Of a DNA stretch of 64,000 nucleotides, positions 27,084-34,915 are shown one piece after another. The position numbers and the translations under genes were made by a program. The notes beneath the pieces were generated by a model, which was not told the DNA's origin, searched no databases, and saw only the letters and a program-made list of their open reading frames with translations. Source of the DNA: M2408 sp040386975 (GTDB lineage Bacteria; Bacteroidota; Bacteroidia; Flavobacteriales_D; Crocinitomicaceae); contig JAZKEO010000016.1 of NCBI GenBank assembly GCA_040386975.1, positions 62,001 to 126,000 of the forward strand. Direction: 5' to 3'. How positions within the stretch are numbered: position 1 is the first letter of the stretch; each line of letters starts with the position of its first letter.

Positions 27084-28397
27084 TTATTCCTTAACGAATT
27101 TTAAGCATTTTATTTCATTTTCATAAAACAATTCAATAAAATAAATTCCTTTTTCTAAATTTCCGATTTCAATCCGATAGCTATCGGATTTATTGTTTTT
27201 AAAAGGAAGAACGTAAAGCTTTCCGTTCATGTCAGAAATTTTGTATTTCAGTATTTCTTTATCAGATTGAATTGCTAAAAAATCCTTACTTGGATTTGGA
27301 TAAAGTCTAATTTTTTCATCTTGATTGATTTCTAAAGTATTTCCAGTGCAAGCTAAAGCGTTGATTTTTTGCCAAATCGTATCACAGTATTGGTTTCCAA
27401 CCAAACTTGTTCCGTCTGCATCTCCCATTCTGATAAAAACTAAATTTTGTGAAGGAACAACGTTGATAAATTGTCCATTTTTTCCCATAGCTGCATAAGT
27501 GTCGTCTGGAGCATTTGGCATCGCACTTCCTGGGATTGAAACTTGAACATCGGCTGAAGGAACCATCCATGAACTTTTTCCGTTCAACCAAGTTAAATAT
27601 CCGTAAGATGGATTTAAGTTTTGAGACGAGTTTGTCATGGCTTGAAAGTAAGCAGCATCGTCCAAAATTGGAGTTCCATTCCAAGTTCCTCCGCCTAACA
27701 ACAATAAACCGTAACGAGCCATACTTCGGGCATTGCTAATGAATATATTGTTGTAATCAACTTGAACAAAAGCACCATTCATTCCAATTTGAGATTTTAT
27801 TTTTTGACTTACATAGGTATTCAAATTCACTCCAGTTGCTGCTTCAATTACTCCATCTAAAAGCGTATAAGGTCCGTTATGGTAAGACCAACGCGTATTT
27901 GGGTCGGCGAGATAAACCAAACAAGCTGGATCGGTACAATAATGATCTGTTCCAGCAGCATATCCTAGACCAGATGTCATCGTTAGTTGATTTAAAATTG
28001 TGATTTTTTCTTCTTGCTGAGGGTTTAAACTTGTCCAGCCTTGACCTAAATACTGAGAAGTTGTGTCGTGAATATCTAAAAAACCTTCTTTTTGTGCAAT
28101 TCCAACCGCCATGGCTGTAAGTGTTTTTCCAGCTGAATTCCAAACATGAAGACTATCTTTCGTGAAAGTTCCGAAATATTTTTCAAAGACAATTTTACCA
28201 TCTTGAAGTAAAATAAATGCTTTGGAATGCGTATCGTCTAAATAGTCGTATAAATTGTCAATATTTTCTTGACAATATCCTAAACTCAATGGATCTGTTG
28301 TTTCCCAAGTTGTCCCTGTAATAGGAGGGAAGTACAAAGATTGTGCTTTTGAAAATGTAAGAGTAAAAACAGTTATGAGTAGTAGGATTGTTTTCAT
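27084..28397 (-). CDS. secreted serine hydrolase (beta-lactamase/class C-like) with T9SS tail
   Basis: A signal peptide (ending SKAQ) is followed by a class C beta-lactamase-like domain. The S-x-x-K nucleophile motif is SAGK in VWNSAGKTLTAMAVG (about residue 90), and the Y-x-N motif is YHNG. The C-terminus (about 355-437) is a type A sorting domain starting at RLYPNPSKDFLAI. Substrates of this family include peptides and esters. The gene contains a perfect 20-bp palindrome in the sorting domain region. It follows the cysteine desulfurase gene by 3 bp. Confidence 0.82.
   Translation of the reverse strand: MKTILLLITVFTLTFSKAQSLYFPPITGTTWETTDPLSLGYCQENIDNLYDYLDDTHSKAFILLQDGKIVFEKYFGTFTKDSLHVWNSAGKTLTAMAVGIAQKEGFLDIHDTTSQYLGQGWTSLNPQQEEKITILNQLTMTSGLGYAAGTDHYCTDPACLVYLADPNTRWSYHNGPYTLLDGVIEAATGVNLNTYVSQKIKSQIGMNGAFVQVDYNNIFISNARSMARYGLLLLGGGTWNGTPILDDAAYFQAMTNSSQNLNPSYGYLTWLNGKSSWMVPSADVQVSIPGSAMPNAPDDTYAAMGKNGQFINVVPSQNLVFIRMGDADGTSLVGNQYCDTIWQKINALACTGNTLEINQDEKIRLYPNPSKDFLAIQSDKEILKYKISDMNGKLYVLPFKNNKSDSYRIEIGNLEKGIYFIELFYENEIKCLKFVKE
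27171..27190. repeat. perfect 20-bp palindrome AATCCGATAGCTATCGGATT
   Basis: The palindrome lies in frame within the C-terminal domain of the serine hydrolase (encoding KSDSYRI). It shares the CCGAT...ATCGG core with the repeat at 32326-32343. Confidence 0.75.
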
Positions 28398-28400
28398 AAT

Positions 28401-29540
28401 TTATGCGTTTACAGTTTGATAAATTTCTTTCAGTTTTTCAACCACAAAATCAACTTCTGCTTTGTTGTTCAGATGTGAAAAAGAAAAACGAACTGTTGGT
28501 CTATTTGGATCAGCTTTAATTCCTTCCATAACATGTGAACCTTTGTTAGCTCCTGAACTACAGGCACTTCCGCCACTACAAGCTACCCCTTTTAAATCCA
28601 AAGTAAATAAAAGCATTCCTGATTTTTCGTTTGCTGGGAAAGAGCAACTTAAAACCGTATATAAACTTTTTTCGGGAGCTGTTTCTCCGTTAAATTGCAC
28701 ATCTTCGATAGAAGAAACTAATTTTTCTTTGAAATAAGTTTTTAATTCTTGTACATGTTTTTGATGACTTTCTAAGTTTGAATAAGCGATTTCCATTGCC
28801 TTAGCTAAACCAACAATCCCAGAAATATTTTCCGTTCCAGCTCTAAAACCACGCTCTTGAGCTCCACCGTGAATTAAAACATTTGGTTTAATGCGTTTGT
28901 TGACATATAAAAAACCAATTCCTTTTGGACCGTGGAATTTATGTGCTGCGCAAGTAATAAAATCTATTTGTAAATCATTCAAATCGAAAGCGTAATGCCC
29001 CATTGTTTGAACGGTATCTGAATGAAAAAACGCTTCGTATTTATGACACAAAGCTGATATTGCTTTGATATCGGCTAAAGTTCCAATTTCATTGTTTGCA
29101 TGCATGATGGAAACAAAAGTGCGTTTTCCATTTTTAAGCAAGTTTTCTAATTCCTGAAAAGAAATATTTCCTTTTGAATCAACTTCCAAAAAGTGTAAAT
29201 CAAGTTTGTTTTCGTTAGCGTATTTTTCTGCTGTATGACAAACTGCGTGATGTTCAATGTGTGTTGTGATGATTTGCTCGACATTCAAATTGTGAACTGC
29301 TGTATAAAAAGCCATGTTATCAGCTTCCGTTCCACCAGAAGTGAAGAAAATTTCTGCTGGCGAGCAGTTTAAAAATTTTGAAATTGTTCTTCGAGATGTT
29401 TCCAATTCTCCTTTGGCTGTTCGACCGAAAGCATGAGAAGATGATGGATTACCAAAAGTGTTTTTTAAACAAGAATAAATGCTCTCAGCAACTTCAGGTA
29501 AAACAGGAGTTGTGGCAGCATTGTCGAAATATACGCGCAT
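28401..29540 (-). CDS. cysteine desulfurase (NifS/IscS family)
   Basis: The PLP enzyme takes sulfur from cysteine for Fe-S clusters or tRNA thiolation. The N-terminus is MRVYFDNAATTPVLPEV. The PLP lysine sits in CAAHKFHGPKGIGFLY, and the catalytic Cys in GGSACSSGANKG near residue 328. At 379 aa it has normal length. No iscU or suf gene is adjacent; it heads an apparent operon of surface-related genes, so it may be a NifS paralogue and not the main scaffold-linked enzyme. Confidence 0.9.
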   Translation of the reverse strand: MRVYFDNAATTPVLPEVAESIYSCLKNTFGNPSSSHAFGRTAKGELETSRRTISKFLNCSPAEIFFTSGGTEADNMAFYTAVHNLNVEQIITTHIEHHAVCHTAEKYANENKLDLHFLEVDSKGNISFQELENLLKNGKRTFVSIMHANNEIGTLADIKAISALCHKYEAFFHSDTVQTMGHYAFDLNDLQIDFITCAAHKFHGPKGIGFLYVNKRIKPNVLIHGGAQERGFRAGTENISGIVGLAKAMEIAYSNLESHQKHVQELKTYFKEKLVSSIEDVQFNGETAPEKSLYTVLSCSFPANEKSGMLLFTLDLKGVACSGGSACSSGANKGSHVMEGIKADPNRPTVRFSFSHLNNKAEVDFVVEKLKEIYQTVNA

Positions 29541-29579
29541 AAAAACGAATTTGTATTTTAATGTTTGAATTTATGAATA

Positions 29580-29587
29580 CAAATGTA
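29580..29587 (-). promoter_or_regulatory. TAnnTTTG box upstream of the cysteine desulfurase
   Basis: TACATTTG on the minus strand lies 39 nt before the ATG at 29540. No -33 element is evident. Confidence 0.4.
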
Positions 29588-29635
29588 TGGAAAATAAAAA
29601 TAGTTCCCGAATAAAAGCGAGTTAAATTTGGTGTA

Positions 29636-30772
29636 TCATTGGATTTTTAACGTTTTAGCAACAAAACTTCCCTTTTCCGATTCAAATTTAACTTGGTAGT
29701 TGTTTTTCTGTTTAATGAATTCAATTTTGATATTTTCGGGTTTATCTAATGTAATAAAATTAAATTTTTCAAAGCTTTGTTCTTTATAATCGAAAAAATC
29801 ATCATTTTCTGTTTGTAAGATAAAATACCCTTGACGGTGAATGAAAAAACGTTTTACTTTTTGTTTGAGGTGAAATAAATCTGAAATTTCTTGGGCAGAA
29901 CTTTGAATTTCATACGTTCCATGAAATTTAGGACGTTTATCTAAATCATCGTTGAAATTCTCTGTTGTGAAAGCAAGAAAAATGGATTCAAAAAAGATGT
30001 AAAAAATCAAGGTGAATTTGAGCAAAGGTTTTAATTTTATTGGTAAATCAAGTTCTTCACGTTCTCGAATTGGAACCGTTTTATTTTGAATAAAAAAAGC
30101 AAAAAACTCTTTCCAATAAGATGATAAAATACAAAGTGAAAGAAAAACTAAAAAGGAAGATAAAATTTTCACTTCAATTTGGTATGAAATATTTATCATC
30201 AAAACATTTATCAAAACTCCAAAAGCAATAAAAGCTCCCAATTTTCTTGTTTTGTGGTGAAAAAGCAAAATCCCTGGAATGATTTCCAATAAGCCTAAAA
30301 AAACATTGTAAGAATATGATTTTCCGATTGTTGACCAATATAAAATGTCTTTGTCTAATTTACCAAATGGCGTGAAAAGAATGTTTGGTTCTGGAGCGTA
30401 AAACTGTAATTTAAATAGTTTGTCAAAACCATATTTGATAAGAAAAAAAGCCAGAATATAACTAGAACTCGTGATTAAAAGTGTTTCGATTTTTCGATTT
30501 TTGAAATACTTGCTAAGAAAAAATGCTCCCAAAAGCGAAAAGAAGATTAAAAAGAAAGTATGAACCAATAAATCAGGTGAATCAGAATAAAAATGTCCTT
30601 GAAAATCAAAATTAAGTCCAAAAAACTCACAAATTACTTTTTCAAAACTGATGAATCCTTGTTCAAATAAAAAAGCTGGATGTTCAATAAATTGAAGTGG
30701 AAAGGGTAGGGTAAAGGTGAAAAGTAGAATGAAGAGAAGGGCGAATATTCTTGAAAAATTTTTAAAAGACAT
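29636..30772 (-). CDS. DoxX-like integral membrane protein
   Basis: The product (378 aa) has about seven to eight hydrophobic segments. The central part, DKLFKLQFYAPEPN followed by FGKLDKDILYWSTIGKSYSY and FLGLLEIIPGILLF, is typical of the DoxX-like family of Bacteroidota. The last 95 residues are soluble and may be outside the membrane. The start ATG overlaps an AGACATAAGAC word that recurs in other gene-end regions. Function unknown. Confidence 0.65.
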   Translation of the reverse strand: MSFKNFSRIFALLFILLFTFTLPFPLQFIEHPAFLFEQGFISFEKVICEFFGLNFDFQGHFYSDSPDLLVHTFFLIFFSLLGAFFLSKYFKNRKIETLLITSSSYILAFFLIKYGFDKLFKLQFYAPEPNILFTPFGKLDKDILYWSTIGKSYSYNVFLGLLEIIPGILLFHHKTRKLGAFIAFGVLINVLMINISYQIEVKILSSFLVFLSLCILSSYWKEFFAFFIQNKTVPIREREELDLPIKLKPLLKFTLIFYIFFESIFLAFTTENFNDDLDKRPKFHGTYEIQSSAQEISDLFHLKQKVKRFFIHRQGYFILQTENDDFFDYKEQSFEKFNFITLDKPENIKIEFIKQKNNYQVKFESEKGSFVAKTLKIQ

Positions 30773-30824
30773 AAGACTAAGAGAGATAGGACGTAAGACT
30801 TTGATTGAAGTAAATAAATTTAAT

Positions 30825-32783
30825 TCACACAGTTTTGATTCTTCTCAAAAGTAAAAACATATTTCCTCCGATAAATCCAATTATTGCGAAAATATAAATG
30901 TAATTTGTTTTTTGAGGTGGAGGATTTGGAAGAGCATGATTAAAAAAATGTCCTTCAAAACCTGTAAATTTTGTCTTAGTTGGATAAAAAGTTTTGATTT
31001 CATCCAAAGTATATTGTCCAGTAAAATAAGGATGATCACAAACAGTGTCATTTTTACCCCATTCCAAAATTTCGACAATACATTTATTTTCTAACAATTT
31101 AATTTCTTTGACTCTTGGAGCAATGACACCAAAATTATCCGAATAATTCTCAGCAACAAAATCTTGATTTCCTCCGCTATGACTTTTATGTGCGATTTGT
31201 TTTGTTTGAGAAAAACTAAAGGAAGAACTTGAAAGAAGTAAAATTAAAATTGCCCTTTTTTGAGTGAGCAATTTACGATTTTGTATCTTTGCTAGTAAAA
31301 TAATCAAACCTCCCCCCATAAATCCTATTAGCGCGAATAAATAAAATGAATTTCTTTTTTGTTTCGGTTTTTCTATTGGCTTTTGTAAGGAATCATTGAA
31401 AAATTGCTTTTCAAAACCTATAAATTTTGTTTCGGGTAAATAAAATGTTTTGATTTGCTCGAACGTATATTGTCCAGAAAAATAAGGATGATTACAAAGT
31501 GTATCGATTATTTTTTTATCAATCCATTTATCAGTTTTTGTATCAAAAATTGGAAAAGTTTTAATGAGAATAACACAATTGTTTTTTATAAGTTTGATAG
31601 TTTTTGTTGTGTTATTTTTTATCTTTTCACTTTGCTTAATTAAATCTTTATTAAGGCCAAAATTGTCGTTGTAATTTTCGGTAATAAAATCTTGATTTTT
31701 CCCGCTATGACTTTTATGAGCGATTTGTTTTGTTTGTGAAAAAGTTATGAAAGAAGTAAAAAGAAAAACGATTAATAATCCATTGTATGTCTTGCGACTT
31801 CGCGTCTTGGCGAGAGATACTAACAAACCTCCCCCAATAAATCCAATTAGAGCAAATAAATAAAATGAATTTCTTTTCTGTTTCGGATTCTCTATTTTTT
31901 TTGGGATTGAATCGTTGAAAAATTTGTTTTCAAAGCCAATAAATTTTGTTTCCGGCAAATAAAATGTTTTTATTTCATCAAAGGTATATTGTCCAGAAAA
32001 ATACGGATGATTACAAAGCGTATCGATTAGTGAAACATCTTTCTCTTTATCGGTTTTTGAGTCAATAATTTTATAAGTTTCAGTAACTATAACACAGTTA
32101 TTTTTAATTAGTTTGACAGATTTTGTTGTAGTTTCCGATTGAATAGTAGGATGATTCAAAGGAATTGCACCAAAATTATCATTGTAGTTTTTCGCAACAA
32201 AATCTTTATTAGTTCCACTATGACTTTTGTGAGCAATCTGCTTTGTTTGTGAAAAAATAAAGGAAGAACTTGAAAGAAGTAAAATTAAAATTGCTATTTT
32301 TTGAGTAAACAACTTGCGACTTGGCTTCCGATTGTTATCGGAATTGCGGAGTAAAACAATCAAACCTCCTCCAATAAATCCAATTAGTGCGAATAAATAA
32401 AATGAATTTCTTTTTTGTTTCGGTTTTTCTTTTGGCTTTTGTAAGGAATCATTGAAAAATTGTTTTTCAAAGCCAATAAATTCAGTGCTTGGGGTATAAA
32501 AAGCTTTTATTTCCTCCAAAGTATACTTCCCGCTAAAATTTGGATGATTGCAAATTGAATCAGGACGATAAAACCCTGGATATGAATAAGAAATGAGGAC
32601 ACAATTATTTTTTAAATAAGTAATTGACTTTATTTCTTGTGGTGGAGCTCCAAAATTATCTGTGTAATTTTCAGCAATAAAATCTTGATTTCTCCCGCTA
32701 TGACTTTTATGTGCGATTTGTTTGGTTTGAGAGAAAGTAAATAGATTAACAAGTAAAAATAGTATTAAAGCAAGATTTTTCAT
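30825..32783 (-). CDS. four-unit tandem repeat membrane protein (fused small secreted proteins)
   Basis: I do not recognise the family. The 652-residue product is four copies of one unit starting at about residues 1, 158, 331 and 504. Each unit has a signal-peptide-like hydrophobic segment ending FSQ, the motif TKQIAHKSHSG, a DNFG segment, two conserved Cys (61/78, 230/257, 403/430, 568/582), a CNHPYFSGQYT-type box, FIGFEKQFFNDS and a C-terminal transmembrane helix FALIGFIGGG followed by basic residues. Units 2-4 lack an initiating Met. Predicted topology is four periplasmic domains joined by short basic cytosolic linkers. The units remain very similar in DNA, so duplication is recent or homogenised. 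Confidence 0.8.
   Translation of the reverse strand: MKNLALILFLLVNLFTFSQTKQIAHKSHSGRNQDFIAENYTDNFGAPPQEIKSITYLKNNCVLISYSYPGFYRPDSICNHPNFSGKYTLEEIKAFYTPSTEFIGFEKQFFNDSLQKPKEKPKQKRNSFYLFALIGFIGGGLIVLLRNSDNNRKPSRKLFTQKIAILILLLSSSSFIFSQTKQIAHKSHSGTNKDFVAKNYNDNFGAIPLNHPTIQSETTTKSVKLIKNNCVIVTETYKIIDSKTDKEKDVSLIDTLCNHPYFSGQYTFDEIKTFYLPETKFIGFENKFFNDSIPKKIENPKQKRNSFYLFALIGFIGGGLLVSLAKTRSRKTYNGLLIVFLFTSFITFSQTKQIAHKSHSGKNQDFITENYNDNFGLNKDLIKQSEKIKNNTTKTIKLIKNNCVILIKTFPIFDTKTDKWIDKKIIDTLCNHPYFSGQYTFEQIKTFYLPETKFIGFEKQFFNDSLQKPIEKPKQKRNSFYLFALIGFMGGGLIILLAKIQNRKLLTQKRAILILLLSSSSFSFSQTKQIAHKSHSGGNQDFVAENYSDNFGVIAPRVKEIKLLENKCIVEILEWGKNDTVCDHPYFTGQYTLDEIKTFYPTKTKFTGFEGHFFNHALPNPPPQKTNYIYIFAIIGFIGGNMFLLLRRIKTV
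31791..31816. repeat. CTTGCGACTTCGCGTCTTGGCGAG-type dispersed repeat at a unit junction
   Basis: This GC-rich word lies between units 2 and 3 of the tandem protein and encodes its linker (LAKTRSRK). A degenerate copy is at the unit 3/4 junction (about 31271-31293). A partial copy interrupted by a palindrome is at the unit 1/2 junction (32313-32350). A related word lies at 5440-5456. Confidence 0.5.
32326..32343. repeat. 18-bp palindromic repeat at the unit 1/2 junction
   Basis: TTCCGAT (32326-32332) pairs with ATCGGAA (32337-32343) around a TGTT loop. It lies in frame inside the linker between units 1 and 2 of the tandem protein. Confidence 0.65.
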
Positions 32784-32883
32784 GATATAATGGATTAATT
32801 TCTCTTTCTTACAATCAAACTTGAATTTGGTTCATTTATTTTGCCAAAATACATAAAATTGACTTTTAAATTGAAAAAGTTTA

Positions 32884-32987
32884 ACCACGGAGAAAAGGAG
32901 ATAAAGAGAAGTTCGCATTAAAAATAACTTTGTTATTTTTCGGAGGATATTATTTTACAATTCTCTATTTCTCTTACTCTCCGTGGT
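32884..32987. repeat. nested inverted repeat upstream of serS
   Basis: The outer 10-bp arms ACCACGGAGA (32884-32893) and TCTCCGTGGT (32978-32987) are perfect. The purine-rich sequence inside the arms is also partly complementary. At the centre is a 9-bp perfect hairpin with a TTT loop (32920-32928 with 32932-32940). This 104-bp unit fills most of the only intergenic stretch over 300 bases (32784-33090). It has no coding capacity and resembles a dispersed palindromic element or MITE-like unit. Confidence 0.65.
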
Positions 32988-33056
32988 AAAAAGAAAAGAA
33001 TTCTGAATATTAAAGTGCTTTTTAGCTAAAAACATGAATAAAATTTTAATTATTCT

Positions 33057-33064
33057 TACATTTG
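33057..33064 (+). promoter_or_regulatory. TAnnTTTG box upstream of serS
   Basis: TACATTTG ends 26 nt before the serS ATG at 33091. The -33 region is not well conserved. Confidence 0.5.
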
Positions 33065-33090
33065 CAAATAGTAAAAAAACACACAATACA

Positions 33091-34362
33091 ATGATTGAAA
33101 TTCAACGCATACGAACAGATAGAGAAGGAATTATTAATGGTCTTTCAAAAAGAAATATCGATGTCACACCAATTGTCGATTCAATTTTAGAAAAAGATTC
33201 ATCGTGGAGAAGCGTGAAAACTGAATTAGAAACGATTTCTTCGGAATTAAACAAAATTTCAAAATCTGTTGGCGAGTTATTTCAACAAGGAAAACAGGCT
33301 GAAGCAAACGAAGCAAAATCGCAAACTGTCAGCCTAAAGGAAAAAGAAGCTACATTAAAAGAAACTGTCAATTCGCTTGAAGAAGAAATAAAATTATTGA
33401 TGTATCAATTACCAAATGTGCCAAATGAATTGGTGAAAGCTGGTAAAAATGAAGAAGATAATGAATGCATCGAAGAAGTTGGAAGCAAACATATTTTTGA
33501 AGGAGAAGCACTTCCTCATTGGGAAATCACATCAAAATACAATTTGGTTGACTTTGAATTAGGCGTTAAAATTACTGGAGCAGGTTTCCCGATTTACAGA
33601 GGAAAAGGAGCTAAATTGCAACGTGCTTTGATTGCTTATTTCTTAGATGAAGCAGAAAAAGCGGGTTATGAGGAATTTATACCACCTTTGGTTGTTAATG
33701 AAGCGAGTGGTTTTGGAACAGGACAATTGCCAGATAAAGAAGGTCAAATGTATTACATCCCAGAGGATGATTTGTATTTAATTCCAACAGCTGAAGTTCC
33801 TTTGACAAATATTTACCGCGATGTTATTCTTCCAAACGAAGATTTTTCAATCAAATTAACGGGTTATACTCCATGTTTTAGACGTGAGGCTGGTTCTTAT
33901 GGAGCACATGTTCGTGGATTAAATCGTTTGCATCAATTTGATAAAGTTGAAATCGTTCGCATCGAACATCCAATTAATTCTGAAAAAGCATTAAACGAAA
34001 TGGTTGAACACATTCGTGGTTTATTGGCAAATTTAGGTTTACATTACCGAATTTTGAGACTTTGTGGTGGAGATACAGGTTTTGCTTCTGCGATGACCTA
34101 CGATTTTGAAGTTTATTCTGCAGCTCAAGAAAGATGGTTGGAAGTCAGCTCCGTTTCTCGTTTCGATACTTTTCAGGCTAATCGTTTGAAATTACGTTAC
34201 AAAACAGACGACAAAAAGACTGCTCTATGTCACACTTTGAATGGTTCAGCCTTAGCTTTACCAAGAATTGTTGCGGCATTGTTGGAAAATAATCAAACAA
34301 ATGATGGAGTTTTAATTCCAGAAGTGTTGAGAAAATATACTGGATTTGATATTATAAATTGA
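33091..34362 (+). CDS. serS: seryl-tRNA synthetase
   Basis: The class II synthetase charges tRNA(Ser). The N-terminal coiled-coil arm (about residues 30-100) is followed by motif 2 (TPCFRREAGSYG) and motif 3 (NGSALALPRIVAALLENNQ). I take the ATG at 33091 (MIEIQRIRTDREGII) because it aligns with the family start; the ATG at 33034 would place the promoter box inside the gene. Length is 423 aa, normal for SerS. A strong terminator hairpin follows. Confidence 0.95.
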   Translation: MIEIQRIRTDREGIINGLSKRNIDVTPIVDSILEKDSSWRSVKTELETISSELNKISKSVGELFQQGKQAEANEAKSQTVSLKEKEATLKETVNSLEEEIKLLMYQLPNVPNELVKAGKNEEDNECIEEVGSKHIFEGEALPHWEITSKYNLVDFELGVKITGAGFPIYRGKGAKLQRALIAYFLDEAEKAGYEEFIPPLVVNEASGFGTGQLPDKEGQMYYIPEDDLYLIPTAEVPLTNIYRDVILPNEDFSIKLTGYTPCFRREAGSYGAHVRGLNRLHQFDKVEIVRIEHPINSEKALNEMVEHIRGLLANLGLHYRILRLCGGDTGFASAMTYDFEVYSAAQERWLEVSSVSRFDTFQANRLKLRYKTDDKKTALCHTLNGSALALPRIVAALLENNQTNDGVLIPEVLRKYTGFDIIN

Positions 34363-34377
34363 TTCAAATCTAAGGTG

Positions 34378-34415
34378 AAAGAAAGTCACAAGAATTATTT
34401 TTTGTGACTTTCTTT
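34378..34415. terminator. bidirectional hairpin terminator between serS and the SRPBCC gene
   Basis: A perfect 14-bp stem (34378-34391 with 34402-34415) with a 10-nt loop sits between two convergent stops at 34362 and 34418. The AAAG/CTTT ends supply short A and T tracts on each side. Confidence 0.85.
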
Positions 34416-34417
34416 GT

Positions 34418-34906
34418 TTACAAATATTCCTCTTCTTTTAAAACAGTTTTCCATTTATCAGTTTCAGTAAATTCTTTGAGTAAGGTGTTTCTTTCAACAA
34501 TGAATTTTGTTAAATACTTCGTAAGAATCAATTGATTAAATAATCGACCAAAAATTCCAAAAGGGGATTCAAAGTAAAAAACATCTTTCATGTTTACTTT
34601 GTCAGCTTTTTGTTCAAAGTAATGATCGTGACAAATTAATTTAAACGGTCCTTTTTCTTGCTCGTCTCTAAAATGAGATGGATTCTCAAAAGCTGTAATT
34701 CTGGAAGTCAATTTTTGTCTCAGACCAAAATGTGTCGCCTGCCAAGTGACAAATTCATCAAGACCGATTAAACCGCTGGTTTTTCCATCAATTGCTTGTT
34801 CCTTTGTTTTTCCAGTAGATAATTTATGAAAATCAATGCTTCGAGCCAAATCAAAACAGATTCGAATATCGGTTTTTATTTCTGTTTCTAATTTGATTAT
34901 TGGCAT
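34418..34906 (-). CDS. SRPBCC (START-like) family protein
   Basis: The 162-residue product resembles the SRPBCC ligand-binding proteins of Bacteroidota, with an opening ETEIKTDIRICFDLARSI, a middle EQEKGPFKLICHDHYFE and a C-terminal long helix LTKYLTKFIVERNTLLKEF. The fold binds hydrophobic ligands in a deep cavity. Some homologues are labelled cell-division inhibitors without evidence. It lies 9 bp downstream of topA on the same strand, so it is probably co-transcribed. Confidence 0.7.
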   Translation of the reverse strand: MPIIKLETEIKTDIRICFDLARSIDFHKLSTGKTKEQAIDGKTSGLIGLDEFVTWQATHFGLRQKLTSRITAFENPSHFRDEQEKGPFKLICHDHYFEQKADKVNMKDVFYFESPFGIFGRLFNQLILTKYLTKFIVERNTLLKEFTETDKWKTVLKEEEYL

Positions 34907-34915
34907 TCAGTTTTT

